Part shown: positions 1-7,705 of the stretch, piece after piece
Layout of the letters: the number at the start of each line of letters is the position of its first letter
Position numbering within the stretch: position 1 is the first letter of the stretch
DNA from: an uncultured Eubacteriales bacterium
GTDB taxonomy: Bacteria; Bacillota; Clostridia; Oscillospirales; Oscillospiraceae
DNA: 47,223 nucleotides
Assembly: GCA_900550585.1 (NCBI GenBank)
Contig: URST01000008.1
Span: 1 to 47,223, forward strand
Direction: 5' to 3'
Position numbers and translations under genes: made by a program
Notes under the pieces: model-generated
Seen by the model: the letters and a program-made list of their open reading frames with translations, nothing else
Database searches by the model: none
Told to the model about the DNA's origin: nothing

Positions 1-329
1 CCATCGGCTGCGGCTTCAAGGGCGGCGAGGTGGTGCCGTCGTTCTTCGTGGGCGCCACCTTCGGCTGCTGGGTCGGCTCGCTGCTGGGCCTGTCCCCCGC
101 CTTCACCGCCGCCATCGGCCTTGTGGCCGTGTTCTGCGGCGCGGTGAACTGCCCCATCGCCTCGGTGGTGCTGAGCGTGGAGCTGTTCGGCGCGGAGGGC
201 ATGCTGTACTTCGCCATGGCCTGCGCCATCAGCTATGTGCTGTCCGGCTACTGCGGGCTGTACAGCAGCCAGACCATCCTCTACTCCAAGCTCCGGGCGG
301 AGTTCATCAACGTCCACACAAAGGAATGA
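1..329 (+). CDS. CLC-type voltage-gated chloride channel, C-terminal part (partial)
   Basis: The window opens inside this gene; the first complete codon is at position 3 and about 108 residues remain before the stop. The visible part carries GGEVVPSFFVGATFG, matching the conserved GxxxP-type motif (often GGEVTPLFFIGATLG) that helps form the anion-selectivity region of CLC proteins, followed by hydrophobic segments that fit the last membrane helices. No cytoplasmic CBS domain follows, so this is a short bacterial type. CLC proteins move chloride or fluoride, as channels or proton antiporters, in the cytoplasmic membrane; which one cannot be decided because the N-terminal gating residues are outside the window. 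A strong terminator 14 bp after the stop separates it from the hydrogenase operon. Confidence 0.85.
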   Translation, partial: IGCGFKGGEVVPSFFVGATFGCWVGSLLGLSPAFTAAIGLVAVFCGAVNCPIASVVLSVELFGAEGMLYFAMACAISYVLSGYCGLYSSQTILYSKLRAEFINVHTKE

Positions 330-342
330 CTCTCACGAAACA

Positions 343-384
343 AAAACGCGGGAGGAACGGCTGTGCCGTTCCTCCCGCGTTTTT
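343..384 (+). terminator. Intrinsic terminator after the CLC gene
   Basis: A perfect 15-bp stem (ACGCGGGAGGAACGG at 346-360 with its complement at 366-380) and a 5-nt loop is followed by a T run. It ends the CLC transcript; upstream A residues could also allow some function on the other strand. Confidence 0.9.
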
Positions 385-436
385 CACCTCCCCCGCTGTC
401 AAGTGTCTGTTTCGTCAAACTTTCTCCGGCTTTTGT

Positions 437-477
437 GTGCAAAGCGGAGAAACTTTGCACGGTGAGAATAAATTCTC
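437..477. promoter_or_regulatory. Two adjacent inverted repeats upstream of the hydrogenase promoter
   Basis: GTGCAAAG (437-444) and CTTTGCAC (453-460) form a perfect inverted repeat with an 8-nt spacer. GAGAAT-AA-ATTCTC (464-477) is a second perfect repeat 3 bp further on. Both end just before the predicted -35 box of the hydrogenase operon, so one or both could be operator sites. No regulator can be assigned from sequence. Confidence 0.45.
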
Positions 478-485
478 TTTTTTGG

Positions 486-514
486 TTGAAAGCGCTGACA
501 GGATATGGTAGAGT
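486..514 (+). promoter_or_regulatory. Predicted sigma-A promoter of the hydrogenase operon
   Basis: TTGAAA (486-491), a 17-bp spacer and TAGAGT (509-514). CTGACA (495-500) and TGTCAG (525-530) flank the -10 region as a wide inverted repeat. The leader to the first start codon is about 70 nt. The -10 is a moderate match only. Confidence 0.5.
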
Positions 515-591
515 ACACATAGAGTGTCAGAAAATTAACGATTTTTTGACGCCGTCCGTGGAGAGGACTGACGAATCGAGGAGGAAAGAAT

Positions 592-1071
592 ATGAGACCC
601 GAGCAGGAGAGGACCGCCGGGATCGTGCAGGCCCATGGCTGCGACAGTGCGCAGCTCATCGCCATTCTGCAGGATATCCAGGCGGCGGAGAACTATCTCA
701 GCGAGGCGAACATGACGCTGGTGGCGGACATGCTGCACATCAGCGTTTCCCGGGTGTACAGCGTGGCCACGTTCTACGAGAACTTCTCGCTGGAGCCCAA
801 GGGGCGGCACATCATCAAGGTCTGTGACGGCACGGCCTGTCACGTCCGGAAGTCCGGCCCCATCTATGACGCCATCCATGAATACCTGAAGCTGGAGGGC
901 AAGAAAAAGACATCCGCCGACGGCGTGTTCACGCTGGAAACGGTGGCCTGTCTGGGCGCCTGCGGTCTGGCGCCCGCCATGACCATCGACGGCGAGGTAT
1001 ACGCCAAAATGACGCCGGAGACGGCGCTGGCGGAGCTGGAGCGGCTCCGGGGAGAGGAGGCGGCACAATGA
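592..1071 (+). CDS. hndA: NAD(P)-dependent [FeFe] hydrogenase, NuoE-like [2Fe-2S] subunit
   Basis: This 159-residue protein is of the NuoE/HndA (24-kDa, thioredoxin-like) family. The helical N-terminal half includes SVSRVYSVATFYENF, the family hallmark region, and the thioredoxin-like C-terminal half carries four cysteines (C78, C83 in CDGTAC; C120, C124 in CLGAC) that bind one [2Fe-2S] cluster. Known role: a peripheral electron-relay subunit beside the NuoF-like flavoprotein in soluble trimeric or tetrameric hydrogenases. A GGAGGAAAG ribosome binding site lies just upstream. The stop overlaps the next start (ATGA), so the two genes are translationally coupled. It is the first gene of a three-gene operon; a separate HndB gene is absent because its domain appears at the N terminus of the next protein. 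Confidence 0.92.
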   Translation: MRPEQERTAGIVQAHGCDSAQLIAILQDIQAAENYLSEANMTLVADMLHISVSRVYSVATFYENFSLEPKGRHIIKVCDGTACHVRKSGPIYDAIHEYLKLEGKKKTSADGVFTLETVACLGACGLAPAMTIDGEVYAKMTPETALAELERLRGEEAAQ

Positions 1072-2960
1072 GCGTCCTGACGAGAGACGGCTTCCGCGCC
1101 ATGCGGGACACGGCGGAGGAGGCTCTGCGCCGCAGCAGCAGCGCCGTGAACGTGCTGGTCTGCGCCGGCACCGGCTGCATCGCCGGCGGCTCCCTGAAGG
1201 TGTGCGAAACGCTGAAGGAGGAGTGCGAGCGCCGGGGCCTACAGGTCTATGTGGGTCTGACGGAGCATAGCGGCGAGGAAAAGAGCCTGCACATCAAGAT
1301 GAGCGGCTGCCACGGCTTCTGCGAGATGGGACCGCTGGTACACATCGAGCCGCTGGGCGTCATGTACATCCACGTCAAGCCCGAGGACTGCTGCGAGATC
1401 GTGGAAAAAACGGTGCTGCGCGGCGAGATCATCGAGCGCCTGACCTACCAGCGGGACGGCGTCTCCTACCCCCGGCAGGAGGATATCCCCTTCTATAAAA
1501 AGCAGCACCGCGTGGTGCTGGCCAGCTGCGGCACCAGCGACGCCGAGGATCTGGACGAGTACATCGCCAAGGGCGGCTACACCGCCTTCGAGCAGGCGCT
1601 GTTCTCCATGACATCGGAGGCCATCTGCAAGGAGATCTCCGACTCCGGCCTCCGGGGCCGGGGCGGCGGCGGTTTCCCCGCCGGCCGCAAGTGGGAGAGC
1701 GTGCGCCGCAACGTGTCCGACGTGAAGTATGTGGTCTGCAACGGCGACGAGGGCGACCCCGGCGCGTTCATGGACCGCTCCATCATGGAGGGCAACCCCC
1801 ACTCCGTGCTGGAGGGCATGATGATCGCCGGCGTGGCCACCGGCGCCTCCGAGGGCTACATCTACGTCCGCGCCGAGTACCCGCTGGCGGTGAAGCGCCT
1901 CCAGACCGCCATTGAAAAAGCGGAGGCCGCCGGCCTACTGGGCGACGACATCATGGGCAGCTGCTTCAATTTCCACATGCACATCAACCGGGGTGCCGGC
2001 GCCTTCGTCTGCGGCGAGGGCAGCGCCCTCACCGCCTCCATCGAGGGCAAGCGGGGCATGCCCCGGGTCAAGCCGCCCCGCACGGTGGATCAGGGTCTGT
2101 GGGGCAAGCCCACGGTGCTGAACAACGTGGAGACGTTCGCCAACGTGCCGGGCATCATCCGGCAGGGTGCCGGCTGGTACAGGGGCATCGGCACCGAGGG
2201 CAGCTCCGGTACCAAGACCTTTGCCCTCACCGGCAACGTGGTGAACACCGGCCTTGTGGAGGTCCCCATGGGCACCACCCTGCGGGAGGTCATCTTCGAC
2301 ATCGGCGGCGGCATCCCCGACGGCAAGAAATTCAAGGCCGTGCAGATCGGCGGCCCCTCCGGCGGCTGCCTCACCGAGGCCCATCTGGACGTGCCCATGG
2401 ACTTCGACTCTCTGAAAAAGCTGGGCGCCATCATCGGCTCCGGCGGTCTGGTGGTCATGGACGAGGACACCTGCATGGTGGAGGTGGCGCGGTTCTTCAT
2501 GCACTTCACCCGCAACGAGAGCTGCGGCAAGTGCACCCCCTGCCGGGAGGGTACCAAGCGCATGCTGGAGACGTTGGAGCGCATCATCGCCAACGAGGGC
2601 ACCATGGAGGATCTGGATCTGCTGGAGGCCCTGTCCGACACCATCACCGACACAGCCCTGTGCGGCCTGGGCCAGACGGCCTGCAAGCCGGTGATGAGCA
2701 CGCTGCAGAACTTCCGGCAGGACTACCTGCGCCATGTGGTGGACCGCCACTGTCCCATCTGCAACGGCCGCAAGCGCCGTCTGGAGATCAAGCCCGACCT
2801 GTGCAAGGGCTGCGGCAAGTGCGCCCGCAACTGTCCCATGGACGCCATCAGCGGCCAGCTGCGCATGCCCTACACCATCGACAACGAGAAGTGCATCCAC
2901 TGCGGCGCCTGCTGGGGCGCCTGCCCGTTCGGCGCCATCGACGCCATTGAGGAGGAGTGA
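1068..2960 (+). CDS. hndC: NAD(P)-dependent [FeFe] hydrogenase, NuoF-like flavoprotein subunit
   Basis: At 630 residues this is the NAD(P)H- and FMN-binding subunit. Domains in order: an N-terminal thioredoxin-like [2Fe-2S] domain (about 25-125, cysteines in CAGTGC and CHGFC); the NuoF FMN/NAD core, starting with the glycine-rich GRGGGGFPAGRKW near residue 195 and including NGDEGDPGAFMDR; an SLBB-like segment; the NuoF [4Fe-4S] site ESCGKCTPCREGT near 484-496; and two C-terminal ferredoxin-like [4Fe-4S] motifs, CKGCGKCARNC (about 579) and CIHCGACWGAC (about 609). This architecture is that of HydB/HndC. Known role: transfer of electrons between NAD(P)H and the hydrogenase, in some species with ferredoxin-coupled bifurcation; whether this enzyme bifurcates cannot be read from sequence. 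It overlaps the upstream gene by 4 nt and sits 3 nt before the catalytic subunit. Confidence 0.94.
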   Translation: MSVLTRDGFRAMRDTAEEALRRSSSAVNVLVCAGTGCIAGGSLKVCETLKEECERRGLQVYVGLTEHSGEEKSLHIKMSGCHGFCEMGPLVHIEPLGVMYIHVKPEDCCEIVEKTVLRGEIIERLTYQRDGVSYPRQEDIPFYKKQHRVVLASCGTSDAEDLDEYIAKGGYTAFEQALFSMTSEAICKEISDSGLRGRGGGGFPAGRKWESVRRNVSDVKYVVCNGDEGDPGAFMDRSIMEGNPHSVLEGMMIAGVATGASEGYIYVRAEYPLAVKRLQTAIEKAEAAGLLGDDIMGSCFNFHMHINRGAGAFVCGEGSALTASIEGKRGMPRVKPPRTVDQGLWGKPTVLNNVETFANVPGIIRQGAGWYRGIGTEGSSGTKTFALTGNVVNTGLVEVPMGTTLREVIFDIGGGIPDGKKFKAVQIGGPSGGCLTEAHLDVPMDFDSLKKLGAIIGSGGLVVMDEDTCMVEVARFFMHFTRNESCGKCTPCREGTKRMLETLERIIANEGTMEDLDLLEALSDTITDTALCGLGQTACKPVMSTLQNFRQDYLRHVVDRHCPICNGRKRRLEIKPDLCKGCGKCARNCPMDAISGQLRMPYTIDNEKCIHCGACWGACPFGAIDAIEEE

Positions 2961-2963
2961 GCC

Positions 2964-4661
2964 ATGGCCAAGGGTATTATGATCGTGGACGGCCAGCGCG
3001 TGCCGTTCGACGGGGAGAAGAACGTACTGGCCGTTATCCGCAAGGCCGGCATCGACATCCCCACCTTCTGCTACTATTCCGAGCTTTCCGTCCATGGCGC
3101 CTGCCGCATGTGCATGGTGGAGGACGTAAAGACCGGCAAGCTGGACGCCTCCTGCTCCATGGAGCCCCGGGACGGCATGGAGATCCGCACCAACACCGCC
3201 AAGCTGCTGAAGCACCGCCGCATGATCCTGGAGCTGCTGCTGGCGGCCCACGACTGCTCCTGCACCACCTGCAACAAAAGCGGCAACTGCCGCCTGCAGG
3301 AGCTAGCCCAGCGGTTCGGTGTGCGGCACATCCGCTTCCCCAACACCCGCCCCCAGTACGAAAAGGACTATTCCAGCTACGCGGTGTTCCGCGACCCCAA
3401 CAAGTGCATCCTCTGCGGCGACTGTGTCCGCGTGTGCGAGGAGCTGCAGGGGCAGGGCATCCTGAATTTTGCCTTCCGCGGCAGCGAGCTGCAGGTCATG
3501 CCTGCCTTCGACCGCAAGCTCAGCGAGACGAAGTGCGTGGGCTGCGGCCAGTGCGCCGCCGTGTGCACCACCGGCGCCATCACCGTCAACGACCAGATCG
3601 GCACGGCGTGGCGCGCCATCCACGATCCCCAGAAGCGGGTGGTGGTACAGATTGCCCCCGCCGTCCGGGTGGCCCTCGGCGAGGAATTCGGCATGCCCGC
3701 CGGCGTCAACGTGCTGGATAAGCTGGTGACGGCCCTGAAGCTCATGGGCGTGGACGAGGTGTACGACACCAACTTCGGCGCCGACATGACCACCATCACC
3801 GAGGCGGAGGAGTTCCTCCAGCGCCTCAGGACCGGCGGCCCCTTCCCCATGTTCACCAGCTGCTGTCCCGCCTGGGTCAAGTACCTGGAGCTCAACGACC
3901 CCAAGTACCTGCGGAACATCTCCACCTGCAAGTCCCCCATGGAGATGTTTGCCGCCGTCATCCGCGACAAGTACGCGGCCAAGGACGCCGCCGACGGCCG
4001 CACCACCTACCAGATCGCCATCATGCCCTGCACCGCCAAGAAGATGGAGGCCGCCCGGCCCGAGTTCGTCCATGACGGACGGCCCGACGTGGATCTGGTG
4101 CTGACCACCCGCGAGCTGGTGGACATGATCCGTGAGGACGGCATCCAACTGGCGGAGCTGGATCTGGAATCCCCCGACCTGCCCTTCGGCCTCGGCTCCG
4201 GCGCGGCAGCCATCTACGGCGTCACCGGCGGCGTGGCGGAGGCGGTGGTGCGCCACTGCCTGCCCGACAAGAGCAAGAACGCCCTCCGGGCCGTGTCCGT
4301 CACCGATCTCCGGGGCGACGGCGCCATCCGGGAAGTGAACCTCACCGTGGACGGACAGGAGCTGCGCATCGCCATCGTCAACGGCCTCATCCACGCCAGG
4401 GAGCTGATCGCCGACATCGAAGCCGGCAAACGGTTCTATCATCTGGTGGAGGTCATGACCTGTCAGGGCGGCTGCGTAGGCGGCGCGGGCCAGCCCTACG
4501 GCCTCACCGCCGTGAAGCAGAAGCGCAAGCAGGGCCTGTACGACACGGACGCCTCCGCCCTGTTCAAGCGCGCGGAGAAAAACCCCATCGTCACCTCCCT
4601 GCTGGCGGAGTACGGCGAGGAGCGGTGCCATGAGCTGCTCCACGTCCACTACGGCGCATAA
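2964..4661 (+). CDS. hndD: [FeFe] hydrogenase catalytic subunit (group A, NAD(P)-linked type)
   Basis: The 565-residue catalytic subunit has an N-terminal [2Fe-2S] ferredoxin fold (CYYSELSVHGACRMC, about 35-50), a His-ligated [4Fe-4S] site (HDCSCTTCNKSGNC, about 95-108), two [4Fe-4S] clusters (CILCGDCVRVC; CVGCGQCAAVC), then the H-cluster domain. The three H-cluster signatures are present: TSCCPAW (about 297), MPCTAKK (about 353) and MTCQGGCVGG (about 497). The last reads GGAGQP where many enzymes have GGGQP, a mild substitution. The tail EERCHELLHVHYG matches the fused small-subunit region of such enzymes. It makes or consumes H2 in the cytoplasm with the two upstream subunits. The maturases HydE, HydF and HydG are not in the window. 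A strong terminator follows. Confidence 0.95.
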   Translation: MAKGIMIVDGQRVPFDGEKNVLAVIRKAGIDIPTFCYYSELSVHGACRMCMVEDVKTGKLDASCSMEPRDGMEIRTNTAKLLKHRRMILELLLAAHDCSCTTCNKSGNCRLQELAQRFGVRHIRFPNTRPQYEKDYSSYAVFRDPNKCILCGDCVRVCEELQGQGILNFAFRGSELQVMPAFDRKLSETKCVGCGQCAAVCTTGAITVNDQIGTAWRAIHDPQKRVVVQIAPAVRVALGEEFGMPAGVNVLDKLVTALKLMGVDEVYDTNFGADMTTITEAEEFLQRLRTGGPFPMFTSCCPAWVKYLELNDPKYLRNISTCKSPMEMFAAVIRDKYAAKDAADGRTTYQIAIMPCTAKKMEAARPEFVHDGRPDVDLVLTTRELVDMIREDGIQLAELDLESPDLPFGLGSGAAAIYGVTGGVAEAVVRHCLPDKSKNALRAVSVTDLRGDGAIREVNLTVDGQELRIAIVNGLIHARELIADIEAGKRFYHLVEVMTCQGGCVGGAGQPYGLTAVKQKRKQGLYDTDASALFKRAEKNPIVTSLLAEYGEERCHELLHVHYGA

Positions 4662-4668
4662 ATGACAG

Positions 4669-4705
4669 AAAACAGGCGGAAACGCACGGCGTTTCCGCCT
4701 GTTTT
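4669..4705. terminator. Intrinsic terminator ending the hydrogenase operon
   Basis: A 17-bp stem (4669-4685 paired with 4689-4705) with a 3-nt loop; the arms begin with A4 and end with T4, so it can work in both directions. Confidence 0.9.
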
Positions 4706-4710
4706 GTATG

Positions 4711-4739
4711 TTTACAGGGCTTGACGGGTTTGGTATAAT
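4711..4739 (+). promoter_or_regulatory. Strong predicted promoter of the hydrolase-acyltransferase gene
   Basis: TTTACA (4711-4716), a 17-bp spacer and a consensus TATAAT (4734-4739). Transcription should begin near 4746. That leaves only about 12 nt before the ATG at 4758, which supports the ATG at 4776 as the true start. Confidence 0.8.
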
Positions 4740-4775
4740 ATAGGTTCAGAGTATCGCATGAAAGGAACGCGGCCT

Positions 4776-6938
4776 ATGGAACTGTCGGCAAAATTAGTCC
4801 GCTCACAACTGAATTTCTTCAAGCCCTTCGTGGCCAACTGCTCGCTGGAGGTGACCCGCAAGGGCCAGGACAAGCTGGGCGAGCTGATGACCGCCCTCCA
4901 CAAGCGGGAGGTGCTGGTGAAGGACCACCCCTTTGAGCGCTTTCAGGGCGCGTGGGTCATGCCCAAGGACCAGCGGCGCAGCGGCGTCATCCTGTACCTC
5001 CACGGCGGCGGCTACACCTGCGGCAGTCTGGAGTACGCCAAGGGCTTCGCCGCCACACTGGCGTCGGAGTGCGGCGTCAAGGTGTTCTGCGCCGCCTACC
5101 GTCTGGCGCCGGAGAACCGCTTTCCCGCCGCGCTGGACGACGCGCTGGAGGCCTACCGCTACCTGCTGAAAAAGGGCTACGGCCCCAAGCAGATCCTGTT
5201 CTGCGGCGAGAGCGCCGGCGGCGGCCTGATCTACGCCCTGTGCCTGAAGCTGAAGGAGCTGGGCATGGAGCTGCCCTGCGGCCTCATCGGCATCTCGCCG
5301 TGGACGGACCTCACCGGCTCCGGCGCGTCCTACGAGGCGCACAAGGACATCGACCCCTCCATGACCAAGGCGCTGCTGGAGTTCTACGCCAGATGCTACA
5401 CTGACGACCCCACCGACCCCCTGTGCTCGCCGCTGTTCGGCGACCTGACGGGCCTGCCGCCGTCCCTGCTGTTCGCGGGCGGCGACGAGGTGATGCTGGA
5501 CGACGCCCGCCTGCTCCACGAGAAGCTGCTGCAATGCGGCTGCCGCAGCCGGCTGCACATCGCGCCGGAGCGCTGGCACGCCTATGTGCTGTACTGCCTG
5601 GAGGAGAACATGGCCGAGGACTTCCAGTCCATCGACCACTTCCTGACCCGCAACCTCTCCCCCGCCCGGAGCCTGCGGTGGATGCGGCTGGACAATGCCG
5701 CCAAGATCTACCCCGCCGCCAAGCGCCGCAACTGGAACAACTTCTTCCGCCTGTCCGCCACGCTGACGGAGCCGGTGGACACCGCCGTGCTGCGCAGCGC
5801 GCTGGACGTGACGGTGCGCCGCTTCCCCTCCATCGCCGTGCGGCTGCGCCGCGGCGTGTTCTGGTACTATCTGGAGGAGATCCCCCAGACGCCCCCCATT
5901 CAGGAGGAAAAGAGCTGCCCGCTGGCCCACGCGCCGTTCCACGAGGTGCGGCGCTGCGCCTTCCGGGTGCTGGTGTATCGCGACCGCATCGCCGTGGAGT
6001 TTTTCCACGCCCTGACCGACGGCACCGGCGGCCTCATCTTCCTCAAGACGCTGCTGGCGGAGTACCTCACCCAGAAATACGGCATCGCCGTCCCTGCGGA
6101 GCGCGGCGTGCTGGGCCGTCTGGAGGAGCCGTCCCCCGAGGAGCTGGAGGACAGCTTTCTCCGCTACGCCGGGGACGTGAAGGCCAGCCGCAAAGAGGCC
6201 ACGGCCTACCACCTCAGCGGCACGCCGGAGCGTGACGGCTACAACAACCTCATCACCATGATGCTCTCCGCCGACCAGGTGCGCGCCTGCGCCAAAAGCC
6301 GCGGCATCTCCGTGACGGAGCTGCTGTGCGCCGCCATGATGCAGGCCATTCTGGACCTGCAGGCGGAAAAGGTACGCGACCCCCGGCGCCGCAAGCCGGT
6401 AAAGGTGCTGCTGCCGGTGAACCTGCGGAACCTGTTCCCCAGCCGGACCCTGCGGAACTTCGCCTCCTACATCACCCCGGAGCTGGACCCCCGCATGGGG
6501 GACTGCACCTTCCAGGAGCTGTGCGACGAGGTGCACCACCGGATGGGGCTGGAGAACAACCGCCGCACCATGCGGGCCAAGTTCGCCGCCAACGTGGCCA
6601 GCGAGCGCTCGCCGGTGCTGCGGGTCATGCCGCTGTTCATCAAAAACATCGCCATGAAGGCGGTGTTCGACGCCGTGGGCGAGTGCAAATCCTGCCTGTG
6701 CCTGTCCAATCTGGGCAATGTGCAGCTGCCGGACGCCATGGCCCCCTATGTCCGCCGCATGGACTTCATCATCGGCGTACAGGCCGCCGCGCCCCACAAC
6801 TGCGGCGTGGTGACATGGAACGGCACGGTGTATATCAACTGCATCCGCAGCATCCGGGAACCGGAGCTGGAGATGCATTTCTACCGCGTGCTGCGGCAGC
6901 TGGGCCTCCACGTCAAGGTGGAGAGCAACCAGCGCTGA
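4776..6938 (+). CDS. Alpha/beta-hydrolase (HSL/esterase) fused to a condensation-like acyltransferase
   Basis: This 720-residue protein has two enzyme parts. Residues about 1-300 form a hormone-sensitive-lipase-type alpha/beta hydrolase: oxyanion motif HGGG (76-79), nucleophile in GESAGG (S146), likely acid Asp in GGDEVMLDD (about 237) and base H268 in ERWHAY. Residues about 305-720 resemble the condensation/wax-ester-synthase/alcohol-acetyltransferase superfamily, with the HxxxDG motif as HALTDG (411-416). The start at 4776 is preferred over 4758 because AAAGGA lies 9 nt before it. The combination suggests forming and cleaving esters of a hydrophobic alcohol or lipid, but the substrate is unknown. 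It is the first gene of a two-gene operon with a zinc-ribbon membrane protein 19 nt downstream. Related bacteria appear to carry these functions as separate adjacent genes, so the fusion itself is notable; that comparison is from memory. Confidence 0.8.
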   Translation: MELSAKLVRSQLNFFKPFVANCSLEVTRKGQDKLGELMTALHKREVLVKDHPFERFQGAWVMPKDQRRSGVILYLHGGGYTCGSLEYAKGFAATLASECGVKVFCAAYRLAPENRFPAALDDALEAYRYLLKKGYGPKQILFCGESAGGGLIYALCLKLKELGMELPCGLIGISPWTDLTGSGASYEAHKDIDPSMTKALLEFYARCYTDDPTDPLCSPLFGDLTGLPPSLLFAGGDEVMLDDARLLHEKLLQCGCRSRLHIAPERWHAYVLYCLEENMAEDFQSIDHFLTRNLSPARSLRWMRLDNAAKIYPAAKRRNWNNFFRLSATLTEPVDTAVLRSALDVTVRRFPSIAVRLRRGVFWYYLEEIPQTPPIQEEKSCPLAHAPFHEVRRCAFRVLVYRDRIAVEFFHALTDGTGGLIFLKTLLAEYLTQKYGIAVPAERGVLGRLEEPSPEELEDSFLRYAGDVKASRKEATAYHLSGTPERDGYNNLITMMLSADQVRACAKSRGISVTELLCAAMMQAILDLQAEKVRDPRRRKPVKVLLPVNLRNLFPSRTLRNFASYITPELDPRMGDCTFQELCDEVHHRMGLENNRRTMRAKFAANVASERSPVLRVMPLFIKNIAMKAVFDAVGECKSCLCLSNLGNVQLPDAMAPYVRRMDFIIGVQAAAPHNCGVVTWNGTVYINCIRSIREPELEMHFYRVLRQLGLHVKVESNQR

Positions 6939-6957
6939 TGCGGGAAAGGAGCGTAAT

Positions 6958-7656
6958 ATGTACTGTATCAAATGCGGCGTGGAGCTGGCCGACAGCGAAA
7001 AGGTCTGTCCCCTGTGCGGCACACGGGTGTTCCACCCCGATCTGCCCGGCGGACAGGGCGAGACGCCCTATCCCCCCGACCACCGTCCCCGGGCGGAGGA
7101 GGTGAGCCGCGCCGGCGTCCTCTTTGTGCTGACGGTGCTGTTCCTGCTGCCGGCGGTGGTCTCCGTGCTGTGCGACTGGCGTCTGGACGGCGGCATCGTC
7201 TGGTCCGGCTACGTGGTGGGCGGCCTGCTGCTGCTGTATGTCACGGCGGTGCTGCCCCTGTGGTTCAAGCGTCCCAACCCGGTGATCTTCGTGCCGGTAG
7301 ACTTCATCATGCTGGGCCTGTACCTCTTTTACATCAACTTCGCTGTCCACGGCCACTGGTTCCTGACCTTTGCCCTGCCGGTGACGGGCGCGGCCATGCT
7401 GCTGGTGACGGCCATGGTGGCCCTGCTGCGGTATGTCCCCTCCGGCACGCTGTATGTCTGCGCCGGCGCGCTGCTGCTCAGCGGCGGCTTCGCCGTGCTG
7501 GTGGAGTGGCTGCTGAATGTGACGTTCCGCCTCCACGACACGTTTCTGTGGTCGTTCTACCCGCTGGCGGTGTGTACGGTGCTGGGCGCCATGCTGCTGG
7601 TCATCGCCATCTGCAAGCCCCTGCGCCGCAGCCTGCACCGGAAGTTTTTCCTGTGA
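6958..7656 (+). CDS. Zinc-ribbon membrane protein (DUF6320-like)
   Basis: This 232-residue protein opens with a rubredoxin-like zinc ribbon (CIKCG ... CPLCG, residues 3-21), then a short proline-rich linker and about six hydrophobic segments from residue 50 to 225, ending in a basic cytoplasmic tail. The layout fits the DUF6320 family, which often sits beside alcohol-acetyltransferase and alpha/beta-hydrolase genes; that association is recalled, not computed. GGAAAGGAG precedes the ATG, and the gene lies 19 nt after the hydrolase-acyltransferase, so it is probably co-transcribed. No catalytic residues are evident; it may be a membrane anchor or partner of the upstream enzyme (inference). Confidence 0.75.
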   Translation: MYCIKCGVELADSEKVCPLCGTRVFHPDLPGGQGETPYPPDHRPRAEEVSRAGVLFVLTVLFLLPAVVSVLCDWRLDGGIVWSGYVVGGLLLLYVTAVLPLWFKRPNPVIFVPVDFIMLGLYLFYINFAVHGHWFLTFALPVTGAAMLLVTAMVALLRYVPSGTLYVCAGALLLSGGFAVLVEWLLNVTFRLHDTFLWSFYPLAVCTVLGAMLLVIAICKPLRRSLHRKFFL

Positions 7657-7705
7657 GCATAAAAAAGGTACGGCATCCTTCGGGATGCCGTACCTTTTTA
7701 TGCTC
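7655..7705. terminator. Bidirectional terminator between convergent genes
   Basis: A stem of about 23 bp capped by TTCG (7679-7682), with A-rich and T-rich flanks (GAGCATAAA ... TTTATGCTC). It starts inside the stop codon of the zinc-ribbon gene and overlaps the stop of the opposite gene, serving both. Confidence 0.92.

Noticed and set aside
486..560. Rex (NADH-sensing) operator in the hydrogenase promoter
   Set aside because: No TTGTTAA-type palindrome matching Rex sites was seen in the region.
1935..3251. Minus-strand frame of 438 codons opposite the hydrogenase genes
   Set aside because: A shadow of hndC and hndD; repetitive His/Ala/Gly text, no start signal.
4803..7022. Long open frame on the minus strand (about 739 codons) opposite the hydrolase-acyltransferase gene
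   Set aside because: It mirrors the codon pattern of the true gene on the other strand in this GC-rich DNA, has no ribosome site and encodes low-complexity His/Gln/Ala-rich text.
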